Of a stretch of 64,000 nucleotides of DNA, positions 30,710 through 41,319 are shown one piece after another. Numbering within the stretch: position 1 is the first letter of the stretch; each line of letters starts with the position of its first letter. The notes beneath the pieces were generated by a model. It was not told the DNA's origin. It saw only the letters and a program-made list of their open reading frames with translations, and ran no database searches. Source of the DNA: Nemertoderma westbladi (Eukaryota; Xenacoelomorpha; Nemertodermatida; Nemertodermatidae); NCBI GenBank assembly GCA_032718475.1, contig JAUCBJ010005935.1, positions 1-64,000 on the forward strand. The letters run 5' to 3'. Both the position numbers and the translations under genes were made by a program.

Positions 30710-30959
30710 ATCTCTACGACGCCGTCTTCTCTCATTATCGGAGTCGGTGGGCTCCTGAGGAAGGAATATCTGTATGAAGTATTGTTTGCGGCCTTCGTAA
30801 TCGACGCCTCTGACCAAGAAGAACTTGTTTCCGATGATCGCCCAGACACCACCGGCGTCCCCGGACAGTATCTGGATGTCGCCACTTCCCCCAAACACCG
30901 GTAGGTTGGTTCCTTCCAACTGGAAGGGAGGGGTTGCCAGCTCACTCACTGTAGCTTGG
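30710..30959 (-). CDS. Exon: cadherin repeat ending in an RRRRRR basic cluster
   Basis: Acceptor TTATATAG; the incoming phase needs two bases from the previous exon; donor GTATGT, phase 0 out. Codes for SELATPPFQLEGTNLPVFGG, then a cadherin middle (FFLVRGVDYEGRKQYFIQIF, equivalent to the L-D-Y-E-x-x-x-x-Y strand) and PTDSDNERRRRRRD. Six arginines in a row before Asp form a strong furin-like site within the extracellular region. No exon lies between here and the stop at 31205. Its upstream partner must therefore be beyond that terminal exon; the exon at 31794-31964 ends in the right phase. Confidence 0.8.
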
Positions 30960-31047
30960 CTATATAAATAAAATATATAAATATATTGGTAGATTGTTTG
31001 TTGTAGCTTCTCTATTATACATGTAAAACATTTAAATATGTTTTTAG

Positions 31048-31053
31048 TTTTAT
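31048..31053 (-). terminator. Polyadenylation signal after the 31205 stop
   Basis: The minus strand reads AATAAA about 150 nt downstream of the TAA at 31205-31207, supporting 31205-31445 as a genuine terminal exon. Confidence 0.5.
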
Positions 31054-31204
31054 TCACAGTAGGCCAAAAATATATAAAAAAACTCCAGCCAAAATCTATT
31101 TATACGACAAACCAAAGCTCATATTCCTTCCTATCCTATAAAAGCTCCTCCTATTCGATACATTCTACCCGAAGGTAGGGATAGGAGCTACTCTTATACC
31201 TAGT

Positions 31205-31445
31205 TTACTCCCAGTAATTCAACTGGTCCTCAATTAATCGACCCTCTGGAAGGAAGGCTGAGTAAACCCTGGCGAACCGACAATACAATATAAATACTAA
31301 CACAAAGTATCCGACAGTTCCAGCCAACAGACGACAGTACTTGTCGCGGTCTGTTATCTTACGATAATCAATAATGGTGGCAGCGGAAGTGAATATGTTA
31401 TTTTGGAAATTATTTCGTATCAACGCAATCTTGGAATCAATCAAC
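31205..31445 (-). CDS. Terminal exon of the giant cadherin-like gene: TM helix and tail
   Basis: Acceptor CCTATAG; one base completes the split codon from 31794-31964; 80 codons including TAA. It encodes the end of a membrane-proximal domain (LIDSKIALIRNNFQ, SAATIIDYRK), a likely TM segment (LLAGTVGYFVLVFILYCRF) and a short tail of about 20 residues. No donor lies before the stop, so it is terminal. It is the last of 20 exons whose phases all agree. It may be one of two alternative 3' ends, because the exon at 30710-30959 accepts the same phase. Confidence 0.8.
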
Positions 31446-31793
31446 CTATAGGATATGAAAAGAAGGAAGTAAAATAATATAACAGATGATAAAAAACAAC
31501 AAACATCATTCTAATTACATAAATATATTGTCGCTCAGAAAAAGCGGAATTTTTAACCGAATATTTATGTTCCTTCAAAAGCATTTCATTTTTCAAACCG
31601 CCCAAATAAACAAATTAAAAATATATTATTATATTTATTAAATTATTATATTCAATATAATATAAATTAATTATGATTATGGTTAGTCTATAGTGCAATA
31701 ATCCCTATAAAATAATTAATTAAATAAATTTATAAAATTTTATATATTAATTAAATAAAATTAATTAATTTCGTTAATAAATAATACACTTAC
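31446..31793. other. Intron, AT-rich
   Basis: Very AT-rich TTAAT/ATTAA sequence; no feature. Confidence 0.7.
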
Positions 31794-31964
31794 GTCTTTA
31801 TTTGAGCGTCAGATATGAGGGTGTATTGATCATTGTTATTGAAACTGAATACAGCGATAGTTAATGTGGAGGACACCGGTGTCGCATATTGGCAATCAAC
31901 TATGCGAGTTTCTATACGTTCGACGTTCACAATATATCCAGTCCCGAACGCCAACTCCAAAGTT
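31794..31964 (-). CDS. Exon: membrane-proximal domain
   Basis: Acceptor CTATTTTTCAG, donor GTAAGT, two-base phase out. The peptide includes LELAFGTGYIVNVERIETR and STLTIAVFSF, consistent with a mixed alpha/beta membrane-adjacent domain. Confidence 0.85.
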
Positions 31965-32324
31965 CTGAAAAATAGGAAACATTTCGTTAATATAATATAT
32001 TATATAAAAGGGTTATAAATAGAAACGTTGCGACAATGATATCGTACGATTTAACTTTAATTTGAGATGTAGATATTACGAATAAACCTGGTGTATGCAT
32101 ATAATATATATGATATCCATCATATATATATATAGAGATAAATAATATATGAAGATATATGATTTCTATATAGCATTCCATGATTCTTTATGAAGCACTT
32201 TATAGGTAAGCTTTCTTTATTAGAATGCTCGCTTCGCTCGGCCTGTAAGAAAACTCAATGTTTTAAATTACAGTTCTGTTATACGGCTGGTACTAATCGT
32301 TGTGTTACGAAATATTTAACCAAC

Positions 32325-32601
32325 CTTTCTATTTCGTATCGCTTTTGGTAGGAATCAATAGGAGCGATGTTGGTGTGCATCAGTATACTGGTACTGTCTC
32401 CGCTAATACCGATAACTACCTGCGCCGGTTGACTCTCCTTGCCAGTATCGTCAATGGCAACAGCTTCTAGATTGTTATACACCGTGCCTTCGTCGCTGGT
32501 TTTAAAAGCGATCGCATTTCGAATTAATCCAGTTTCATACATTATATCAAACGGTGCATTTGATGGGTTGTTTAAGTTGTAGAAGATATTTGTTCCGGCC
32601 A
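32325..32601 (-). CDS. Exon: last cadherin repeat and start of membrane-proximal domain
   Basis: Acceptor GTTTTTAG, donor AG/GTTGGT. It begins VAGTNIFYNLNNPSNAPFDI (cadherin B-C strands), continues with ETGLIRNA (the T-G-x-I position) and ends with ILMHTNIAPIDSYQKRYEIE, which leads into the next domain. Neighbouring introns (31965-32324 and 32602-33091) are AT-rich without recognisable features. Confidence 0.85.
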
Positions 32602-33091
32602 CTAAAAACATCATTGATTATATAACGTATAATAGCGTACAATAGATAGATCTAAACCCATAGTACCAATGTTGATTGTTTTTTTTTCATGATTATCCTT
32701 ACTAACTAGGAGAACTAATAAAGTCGCTCGCTATGCTCGTTAATGATTATTATTAGACCTACTATCTATAGGACAGATATTAGACTATTTTATTCCGGAC
32801 GCCACCAGAGAGGCTCTAGTAAAATAGTTAATGATGCTGATCAAATGCATCAATATGCGACAGGGACAGGGACAGTGTCTAGATGTTCAACAAAACTTGT
32901 AACTTGAAGGATAGAAACAGCTGATGTTATAAAGAAATGAGATGGCTAGTGAAAGAAATGGAATTTATTGAATTAGAATAAGAAGGCGGAATATTAGTAA
33001 GACACCCTTAAACATTTTGTAAATTAGTGGTTCATCTATTTTATATAACCTTGAATATTTTATAACATTTTTATTTAGCTATACTTCTTAC

Positions 33092-33253
33092 CTAACGGGT
33101 CTGAGTCAACAGCTGATAGACGTATAACACTACTGAACGCCGGCGACATCGATTGAATTGATCCGACGTAGGGAACATTCGCTGCCGGGAACACTGGAGC
33201 TGCGTCATCTACGTTGGTAACTATGACAACCAATTGAGCGACTTCTCTTACGC
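33092..33253 (-). CDS. Exon: cadherin inter-repeat linker
   Basis: Acceptor TTTAATAG, donor GTAAGA. It encodes VREVAQLVVIVTNVDDAAPVF, a clear N-x-D-D-x-x-P-x-F cadherin linker, then LSAVDSDPLG, a DxD calcium motif. Incoming and outgoing phases match its neighbours. Confidence 0.9.
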
Positions 33254-33444
33254 CTATTAAACAAATTAATAAAACATATTATTATTAAATGCAATCAAAT
33301 AAAAAATGTATTCTGTTAAATTGGAATGTAATTTTTGTATAAAAATGTAAAATAATATGAGAAATTCAAATGAGAATTAAATAAAGAGATATATTTTCTA
33401 AATTAATTAATTAATCGAACTACTTATTGTAGTTAATTAATTAC

Positions 33445-33656
33445 CTTCACTATCCCGCAACCCTATTGACAACGAATACTCTTTCCCGGTTTCATAGTCC
33501 AAAGACTTTTTCAGAACCACTTGGTTGTTGGTAATATCGAATATATTGAAAGTGTTCCCATTGGTTATCTCGTAAACTGAACCAGCGGGTGGCACCGGTA
33601 GAGTATTTCCGATTGGTGTTTCCGTGGAAACGGATTCGGGTACATGAACCATTCCT
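33445..33656 (-). CDS. Exon: cadherin repeat core
   Basis: Acceptor TTTTCAG, donor GTAATT. It starts GMVHVPESVSTETPIGNTLPV (the V-P-E-x repeat start) and contains FNIFDITNNQVVLKKSLDYE and YSLSIGLRDSEG. The Leu-Asp-Tyr-Glu and R-D motifs are standard cadherin residues. Confidence 0.9.
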
Positions 33657-33969
33657 CTGAAAATAATTTCAGTTAGTATTTAGGAATTATTGAATTGTGC
33701 AATTTACCTAATTGAAAGTAAATTGAGGTGAATATTACAAAAAATCTTAAATTATACCATAAATTATCATATTAGGTGTCAGAATTTCATTAAATGTTAA
33801 AAGCCAAAAAATGTTATTGAACATGTTAATTGTGAATGTTATTGTAAAGTACTGTACATTAACATAAGCACATGAGCGACACGCCTATTAATTGCAGGTT
33901 TTAACGAGATAGCTTAAATAATATGAAATTATATAAATTTACAGATTTGTATTTTATGGTAATGTTTAC

Positions 33970-34224
33970 GCGGTACAACTCAGGATAACTAACAGGAATA
34001 TGATTCCAGTATCGGTATCTGGAGTTAGACACGGCTGCTTCACAGCGTTCCGGAACAGCGTTATATCCAGCGGCTGTTTCCCAATAACGTTCTCCATCGA
34101 CTGTAACATATTCCCCTTCCATGTCGGCACCCCTACCTGAATCGAAGCGAAAACATCCGCCATATCTGTGGCAAGGGCGCAGGAGGTTGCGGTACATCTC
34201 ACCCCGTGCATCACAATCAGAGCG
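33970..34224 (-). CDS. Exon: divergent domain ending in a hydrophobic stretch
   Basis: Acceptor TTTTCCAG, donor GTAAAC. The chosen frame, the only one matching both neighbours' phases, has CTATSCALATDMADVF, ENVIGKQPLDITLFRNAV and then DTGIIFLLVILSCTA at the exon end. If the donor is ignored the frame stops at once (TAA inside the donor), so a short alternative product ending in a hydrophobic tail is conceivable. Another open frame exists across this exon but does not fit the splice phases. Confidence 0.7.
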
Positions 34225-34551
34225 CTGGAAAATAAGTTGGTTCCTATTAAATCTAAATATATATTAGAGCCTTCGGCTTGCCTGCGGTGTTTCCTGGTTT
34301 AAGGTCATATTTAACTATCTTTTACTTATTGTGTACATATAAATTATTAAAAGTTAGGTTTTTTAACCAGGTCGGCTTTATCTTGTTAAATAAATTAAAG
34401 CAAACAATTAATATTGAACTATTTTTGAGAGGAAAATATAGTTTAGGGAGTGAAAATAAGACACCACAAAGTCAAAGAGTTAAATAGGTAATATTAAATA
34501 AAGGCCCACAGAGAATGAGAATTGGGTTCTTTCCTTTATATTCTATATTAC
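34225..34551. other. Intron, nothing recognised
   Basis: AT-rich; no exon or repeat seen. Confidence 0.6.
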
Positions 34552-34736
34552 CTTGAGGCATCTGGTATGTTGCAGTCCTGGTCGTAGACTGGAAGTATCT
34601 GATCGATGGACACTGAGGTCTGCGCGAAGTTCATCTTAAGTATTTCTTCTAGGGCAGATTGATGGTCGACCACATCAGTTGGTGTCGCCCCGGACAACAC
34701 GAACTGGAATCTATCCGAGTCAGTAACCACCAAAAT
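34552..34736 (-). CDS. Exon: membrane-proximal-like domain
   Basis: Acceptor CCAATAG, donor AAG/GTAATA. ILVVTDSDRFQFVLSG, a helix (ALEEILKMNF) and SIDQILPVYDQDCNIPD match the plan of the exon at 28606-28775, so this domain type occurs more than once along the locus, here between cadherin repeats. Confidence 0.8.
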
Positions 34737-34991
34737 CTATTGGATAAATATAAACACAGTAAACAATCTATAAAGTATCGATGTATAATGTACAAAATGT
34801 ATAATATGGATACAAAATTCTTCCGATATGCTGGTAGCAATGCGGCAGCTTAGCATAGTTGGTGCACCTTAACAGATATAGGGGATAGCAGCAATGCGCG
34901 TCAGTAGTGTAAGACAGCCCATCACTAAGAGAACAGGAAGAAAAATGTGCAAAGTACCAACAGTTTATGGTGAGACATAAATAATGCTTAC

Positions 34992-35183
34992 CCAAACATC
35001 AGCAGTGTCCAACTTCTCCGCCTTTTCATAAAGATCCACATTAAAGTTATACGTCTTTCCAGAATTGTTTTCCAAAGAAGATACTAGATTTATATTACCA
35101 TTTACAGTGTCCAAACTGAAGTCACCGGATAGAGTCGATCCATCAGCTAACTTGTAGCTGACATCGGCATTCGCCAGTGGCAC
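34992..35183 (-). CDS. Exon: cadherin-like repeat part
   Basis: 64 codons, phase 0 both sides (acceptor CGTTTTAG, donor GTAAGC). The peptide has VPLANADVSYKLADGSTLSG, a Phe-x-Leu-Asp-x-x-x-Gly turn (FSLDTVNGNINL) and YNFNVDLYEKAE, which fits cadherin strands C to F without classical calcium residues. Confidence 0.8.
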
Positions 35184-35706
35184 CTAAAACGGTATTAAGT
35201 ACAGGTAGACACATTGAAATTGTCTTTCTAAATCGCAGACATTTTTTTACAACTAATGCTATCCATCGCAACAGCTAACCGAAACCCCATAGAACTCTCC
35301 AATAAATCCTATGAATATTATTAATTAAAGACAAATAAATATAAATTCAATAAAATCTTGTGACGACTTCCACTCAACTAAACGCATCCCTGGATAAAAA
35401 AAAGCTATATGTTATAGGCTATATGGCTATACCAGGATTTCACTTTTCGGTCGACTTTTTATTGGAATTTTATCTATGGAGATTTTTCATTTTTTTTTAA
35501 TTTATCTTTATTAAGTGTTTTATAGCGCTTATTTCTATCTTATAACCTGTACATATACTAATTCGTTTATTGTTTTGGTTAGATTCAGCCTTTCTGTAAC
35601 CTGTTTTTTTTCAACGGAAAGTCTGGTATTCTTCACACATGGGCCGAAGCAAAGCCACATACATGTCTGAAAGCTTAAATCGAATTAAAGCCAAGTCTAT
35701 TGTTCA

Positions 35707-36805
35707 CATATGTACGGTGGCTAAATGTGGCCAATTTAATTAATTTTAAAAATGGGAAATATAAAAAGAAATTAATGAAATATAATTCCTTAAAACAGAA
35801 ATTAATCAAATTTAATTCAGCCAGAAACAGAAATTAATCAAATATAATTCAACCCAAAACAGGAATTAATCAAATATAATTCAACCCAAAACAGGAATTA
35901 ATCAAATATAATTCAAACATTTTGGAGGGAAATTTAAAATACTGTCTCAGTGCAGTGCAGTAAATTGTCGTTTCCTTTTCAGTCTATCAGTGCAGTACTG
36001 CAGTAACGGTTGCCCGTAGCTCTGTAAGCTTAGTTCTGTGGTTAGTTGTTAATCTTTTAATCACTACAGCACTACTGACTACCGATCTACGTAATGATGG
36101 TAGTACAAAATGTCATGATGTCATGGGTGATAGGGAGTTGTGGCGGCGCAATTTTGTCGACAAGCCCGCACAGCATTCTTAAAAATGCAGCTGCAATGCA
36201 GCATGCAGATACTAGTAGTACACCTGCAGTACAGTTCTATATACAACTACTGAACTAACTAATCCTACGGAATTACCGGTCTTTCTGAAGATTGGTAAGG
36301 TAAAGCTGCCGGATTGCCCCGTAGTCAGGTCGTATCGGTCTGTTGGTAGTCAGTAGTGATTAAAAGATTAACAACTAACCACAGAACTAAGCTTACAGAG
36401 CTACGGGCAACCGTTACTGCAGTACTGCACTGATAGACTGAAAAGGAAACGACAATTTGCTGCACTGCACTGAGACAGTATTTTAAATTTCCCTCCAAAA
36501 TGTTTGAATTATATTTGATTAATTCCTGTTTTGGGTTGAATTATATTTGATTAATTCCTGTTTTGGGTTGAATTATATTTTATTAATTTCTGTTTCTGGT
36601 TGAATTATATTTGATTAATTTCTGTTTCTGGTTAATTATATTTGATTAATTCCTGTTTTGGGTTGAATTATATTTGATTAATTTCTGTTTCTGGTTGAAT
36701 TATATTTGATTAATTTCTGTTTTAAGGAATTATATTTCATTAATTTCCTTTTATATTTCCCATTTTAAAATTAATTAAATTGGCCACATTCAGCCACCGT
36801 ACATA
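35707..36805. mobile_element. Fold-back element with ~350-440-bp inverted arms
   Basis: The left arm (about 35707-36066) is repeated inverted at about 36354-36805, from CATATGTACGGTGGCT at the outer ends, through the GGAATTAATCAAATATAATTC repeats, to GTAGTGATTAAAAGATTAAC inside. The arms contain several short tandem units that differ in number. The central ~290 bp includes TGCAGCTGCAATGCAGCATGC and TTTGTCGACAAGCC, related to LINE-like remnants at 38941 and 51372. No ORF. It lies in the intron 35184-36834, ending about 30 bp from the next exon. Confidence 0.8.
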
Positions 36806-36834
36806 TGGCTGACAGGTTTATAGAAGTTTCTCAC

Positions 36835-36962
36835 CTGAACGCTGCCAATATTAGTATAGACTGGTGTATTACTAGCGATTCCGAATAGGTATGGAAATAG
36901 CGACTTCGCGAAGTTCGGCGTGTCATTCACAAGAACAACCGTGCCAATAGATCTGGAGAAAC
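36835..36962 (-). CDS. Exon: cadherin-like linker region
   Basis: Acceptor CATTTTCCAG, donor GTGAGA. Codes GFSRSIGTVVLVNDTPNF (a V-N-D-x-P-x-F cadherin linker) and PVYTNIGSVQ, the first strand of the next repeat. In phase with both neighbours. Confidence 0.85.
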
Positions 36963-37075
36963 CTGGAAAATGCAAGAAAACATTAAAATGAATTAGTTAA
37001 TTACATAATTTGTAATTTTATAAATAATTAGTTAACCAATGGCCTATTGGTTTGGGAAAGCTTATAAATTATTAC

Positions 37076-37284
37076 CTGTATTGGTATCCATGATAAAGTT
37101 GAGAACATAGTTAGAGGCAACATCGTAATCCAATGACTTTATCAAAGTGATTCGACCGGTGCTATCAACATTGAATGTGTCGCTAACAGGCTCAATACGG
37201 TATGAAACTATAGCCGGGTTGGTGGGTAGCTGACCAATTACAGTTCCTGGGGTCTCATTCTCATCAACTGATATCTCGGGAGTC
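37076..37284 (-). CDS. Exon: complete cadherin repeat core
   Basis: Acceptor TTATTGCAG, donor GTAATA. TPEISVDENETPGTVIGQLP is a textbook repeat start (E-N-x-x-P-G-T), and FNVDSTGRITLIKSLDYDVA carries the D-x-x-T-G-x-I and L-D-Y motifs. Best single cadherin match in the main gene. Confidence 0.93.
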
Positions 37285-37489
37285 CTGCAATAATGATAAA
37301 TTCATATTAATTTATAGTATTGGGAATCTTAATGAATATAATCCAATAGGTTTCTACAGTATTGTTAAAATGTAATAAAAAATATTGAATCTCCGCTTAC
37401 AAAGAGAAAAGACTAGACAAAATGCGAAATTTTAAACAAACCCTGATTTTTTGACGAATTACATAATTCTATTTTTCAATTTAACTCAC

Positions 37490-37591
37490 CAAGTAACGGT
37501 GTGCCCGAAACCTAAATCGCAATCTGTTGGCAGGGAGAATCGGAGGAAGTTTTTACCTTCTGGTAAAACGCGGTCGATTTCAACGGATATA
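37490..37591 (-). CDS. Small exon, cadherin-like strands
   Basis: 34 codons; acceptor CATTTCGCAG, donor GTGAGT; phases fit. The peptide SISVEIDRVLPEGKNFLRF precedes a Cys-containing PTDCDLGFGH. Confidence 0.8.
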
Positions 37592-37748
37592 CTGCGAAAT
37601 GAAAGTAAATACTTAAATGTTAAATTAATAGATTAATAATTATATGAGTAAGTAACGCGTCATCAGGCAGAAATTATAATTTTATATATATAAATACAAC
37701 CAGAACTTTACTTAACACTTATTGTACCGCACAAAAACAAAACCTTAC

Positions 37749-37958
37749 CTTTCGCTAAATTCTAGTAGTCGTGCTTCAATCTGCTGGCCTGTTAAGGTTA
37801 CAGACTTGGTATCTTCTCTTGCATAAGCTACTACGGAAATAGTTGATGTGTTCGGATCGTATTCACACTTATCCGTCACGCCTGGTGTGATAGAAACGCC
37901 CAAGACATCTACATGCAGCAGGGTTGGGGTGCTCTGCTCTAAATAATATTTCAATATC
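37749..37958 (-). CDS. Exon: cadherin-like region
   Basis: Acceptor TCTTTGTCAG, donor GTAAGG. Includes LLHVDVLGVSITPGVTDKCE, STISVVAYAREDTKSVTLTG and QQIEARLLEFSER. Divergent, no calcium motif, but in phase. The upstream intron (37959-38321) holds nothing recognised. Confidence 0.75.
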
Positions 37959-38321
37959 CTGACAAAGATAAAAAATACGATGCTTGATAGATTAATTTAT
38001 AGGCATTGGGACTGGGTGTACGTACTTGTCCGTCACGGTACAGGTTGAGGTACAGCTGGGTTTGGGGCAGCGGTACCTCTATATTCATTTCAAGTCATGT
38101 TAGTTCAGTAATTTCTCCAATGAACAACCACTCTCGACTATTGTGTTCAAGGTGGCGGCATCCCCAAACCTCATTACCATAAAAATGCTAAGATAATTCT
38201 ATATTTCAAACGGGATTGTGAAATTCTAATAAATTAATGAAAACTATGTGATCTACAGTTTCCACTGCCAATAATTTTTATATTACCGGGCAAAGTATGT
38301 ATGATACATCGATAAACTCAC

Positions 38322-38458
38322 TCTGTTATAAAAGTTGAACTTCCTTGCAGTAATGCCGCAGTTGTATCCGTAGTAACAGCCAACCGACTTTCTCTATTGT
38401 ATCCACAGATACTCAATTCATCATCTGTTGGAGTTGTTACCCCGTCGCTCACTTCAAC
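38322..38458 (-). CDS. Exon: cadherin-like region
   Basis: Acceptor TCTTTAACAAG, donor GTGAGT. Codes VEVSDGVTTPTDDELSICGY and LAVTTDTTAALLQGSSTF. The VSDGV start matches the last strand of a cadherin repeat. The phases match the exons at 40800-40946 and 37749-37958, with a 2.3 kb intron upstream. Confidence 0.78.
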
Positions 38459-38940
38459 CTTGTTAAAGAGATCAAGTCAATATGAGAAGATAGAATAAAC
38501 TGATTGAACACAAATAAACACTCAAACTTCGTAGTGGTAGGTAATTGAACATACAACTGAACTTAATTGAGTGGTTTCTAAGGGTGATGTAACTTAACTA
38601 CTACAATACTATATCAGCATCATCTCTTTTTCGAGAGCAGAAATTACCGGTACTCCAAAGTGAGACGGTTCACCGATATAGCGGAATCTGTAGTTTTCCA
38701 AGTTTCACTTTGTCTTTTGAGTGGAAAGCTCAAGTGTGAATCTTGTATTTTCTCAAAAATCAATTATTCCAGCTGGGATATCATCACTTTCAGGTTAAAC
38801 ATTACTATCACCACCAGGGAACCCATCAGTATCAGACACTGTTACAATGCAAAATTTCTAAATGGACTGTAAAATTGAAACTTTTTACCAAATAATTGAT
38901 TTAATTATTGTAACAGGTTTTCATGCAACAACTGCTAGTA

Positions 38941-39225
38941 CGAGGATCGGCATGCTGCATTGCAGCTGCATTTTTAAAAATGCTGTGTCGGCTTGTCGAC
39001 AAAATTGCACCGCCACAACTCCCTATCACCCATGACATTACTAGATCATCCGCATCTTCAAGGCCAGTGTCCTTTAAGATGCGTCTCAAGAAAGTCATGG
39101 GATGTCCACCATGCTTATTCACTCCATGAGGCTGCCAAAGTACAAGATTATGCACTGGCTGGTCCTCACGGCGAAAGTAATGTCCTGCAAAGCGGAGGCG
39201 ATTTTGTTCTAGTGTCAAGCTTGGG
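38941..39225 (-). pseudogene. LINE polymerase C-terminal remnant
   Basis: The minus-strand frame includes RLRFAGHYFRREDQPVHNLV, followed by a glycine-rich stretch and ILKDTGLEDADDL. This is the conserved C-terminal segment of many RTE/CRE-like or CR1-like polymerases ('RFAGH..R..D.P...L.LW.P'). Flanking TGCTGCATTGCAGCTGCA also occurs in the fold-back element centre and near 51372. Truncated, inside an intron. Confidence 0.7.
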
Positions 39226-39817
39226 GGAACCAATGAGACACCTTCAATGTTATATAGTGTCTGGTTGGGTCATGCAACAAACACCGGTACAACTTATGTG
39301 GAGCCTATAATCAGTAACATTTCCACCTATTGTATTTATTTATTTTATTATTTTATTTATTTATTTCCTCCAAAATTATAAAATAAAAATAACGCACAAT
39401 ACCCTAGAAAATTGATTGCTGGGTTGATTGGTGTGAGCTTCCGCTATAGCATAGCTAGTGTAGTTTTAGCTCACCCCTGCATCTGGAGAGTTCTAGAATG
39501 TTTAAAGTAAATTTAATTATACAGATAGGTGGGTGCGGTGCGGTTGACTGCTGTCGGAATTTTATAAATATTTGTTTTTTCCTGCATGTAAAAAAATAAG
39601 TTTGTGGTATGTACAAGACTGCATAGCAAACTGATGATAACCAATAGGGGAGAATAAATGTAAAGAAAAAAAGTATGAAACTATATATATGACGCAAAAT
39701 ATGTAAAGGAAAATATATTTATATAACGCAAGTTGTTGATAACCAATTGGGGAGAATGTATATGAAAAAAGAATAATAAAAAAATATATGTATGCTATTG
39801 AAATTGAAATGGTTTAA

Positions 39818-40770
39818 TCATATCTGCAGTAAGTGGTATTTTAATTTTTTCTTAAATATCGCCAGGTTTCGACTGTCCCTAATAAGTTGTGATAATGAGT
39901 TCCACAAAAGTGGCCCTTGCATAGATAATGAAAGATGGCGAATATCCAAACGAGCCGGAGGTAAATGATACAGGCCAGAGGAAGCAGAGCGAGTACTATA
40001 TGAGTGAACCGAAGAGGCTTTAGTAAAGAGGTAAGCTAGAGGGTGAGATGGATTATTATGGACTTCAAACATGAGTATTAGCACCTGGTATTTATAGAGG
40101 AGATCTAGAGGTAGGATACGTAATTGTTGGTAGATGGGATAGGATGAGGATTGAGAATGATTAAATGTGATACAACGCAATATTTTATTGATTTTTATTT
40201 TCAAAGGATCTGTGTTGGACTTGTAAGTGCCGCCCCAAACAATCAAGCCATAGAAAATGTAAGGATAAATTAATGTATTAAAAAGCATGCGGAGTAACTC
40301 TCTAGAAAGTATATGTCGAAGTTTATAGAACAGTCCACCTGTTTTAGAAATTTTTTTAAGTATGTATTTAATGTGCGCCTTAAATGTGAGTTTATCATCT
40401 ATAATTATGCCTAAGTATTTTGCAGCGGACGTGTATCTGATGGGTTTGTTGTTGATATTAATTGTTGTGCTTGGTAAGTTGAAATTTTGCGAGAATGTAA
40501 ATATGGAGTATTCTGTTTTATCTTTAATTTATTATCTATCAGCCAATCATTAATTAAATTACTTTCGGTATTTATAGTATTAGTTAATCTGGTTATGTTA
40601 CTATCGTGGAACATGAGAGATGTATCGTCTGCAAACAGAGTGGCAATGAGAGAGGTTGCATTTGGGAGATCATTTATATAAAGTAAAGTAAAAAAAGAAT
40701 TGGGCCTAGTACCGAACCTTGCGGGATACCACAGGTATTCCGGTTCCGGTACCGCTACCATCATTTTAAC
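39818..40770 (-). pseudogene. LINE reverse transcriptase remnant in intron
   Basis: The minus-strand frames contain FFTLLYINDLPN and LFADDTSLMFH (the catalytic F-A-D-D box), then DKLTFKAHIKYILKKISKTGGLFYKLR, YGLIVWGGTYKSN, YSTRSASS, PLLWNSLSQLIRDSR and FKKKLKYHLL up to a stop at 39818. The order is that of the RT palm/thumb and C-terminus of Jockey/CR1-like elements. A frame change near 40430 and truncation of the N-terminal RT mark it as dead. Same strand as the host gene. Confidence 0.88.
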
Positions 40771-40799
40771 TGTTCTAGTATATAATACTGTCTACTCAC

Positions 40800-40946
40800 C
40801 CCGCATACAATGCATGTAGCCTGCAGAATAGGCGGTGTATGAACTTCCCCAGTTGTAGGACTTATTGTACTTGAATCGCAACTATGGTCGTTATCAAGAC
40901 TGTATAGGGAGAAGGATAAACTGCTGATTTTGTCTTTGTCGGTGGC
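40800..40946 (-). CDS. Exon: cadherin repeat start
   Basis: 49 codons, no internal ATG, phase 0 both sides (acceptor AAATAACAG, donor GTGAGT). The peptide starts ATDKDKISSLSFSLYSLDND, the cadherin A-x-D-x-D calcium motif with the following strand, then has TISPTTGEVHTPPILQ (T-G-x-V/I position). Clear cadherin pattern. Confidence 0.88.
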
Positions 40947-41098
40947 CTGTTATTTGGAAACAAAAATATTAAAAATGGTTAATAAAATTAAAAGTGAAAT
41001 ATTATAGGCATATGATTTATCTATGTCAAACTACAATAAATTAACTATATTGTTTCCGCTCTATATTATTTAACGTAGTAAAAACTAGTTGGGATTAC

Positions 41099-41319
41099 CT
41101 TAACAGTAGCTGTTGGTCCAATTGTTGCCATGGATACTGGTACCAATGAAATGAGACTAGCTTGATCAAAGGTAGGTCTTTCATCATCAATGTCTATGAC
41201 ATAGACATTTAGGAAGGTTGTATAAGAACATTGCATTTTGTTGCTATAAACTTTGGCTCTCATGGAAAAGGAAGTGGTTGTTTCGTAGTCGAGTGGTTTC
41301 ATTAGTACCATTTCCGTAT
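41099..41319 (-). CDS. Exon: cadherin repeat end and linker
   Basis: Acceptor CCTTTTAG, donor GTAATC. MVLMKPLDYETTTSFSMRAK is the L-D-Y-E strand, and VYVIDIDDERPTF is the D-x-D-D-x-x-P-x-F linker; further on, VSMATIGPTATVK. In phase with both neighbours. Confidence 0.92.

Noticed and set aside
33901-34197. Alternative open frame across exon 33970-34224 with several Cys and Tyr
   Set aside because: It looks protein-like but does not fit the codon phases of either neighbouring exon, whereas the chosen frame fits both.
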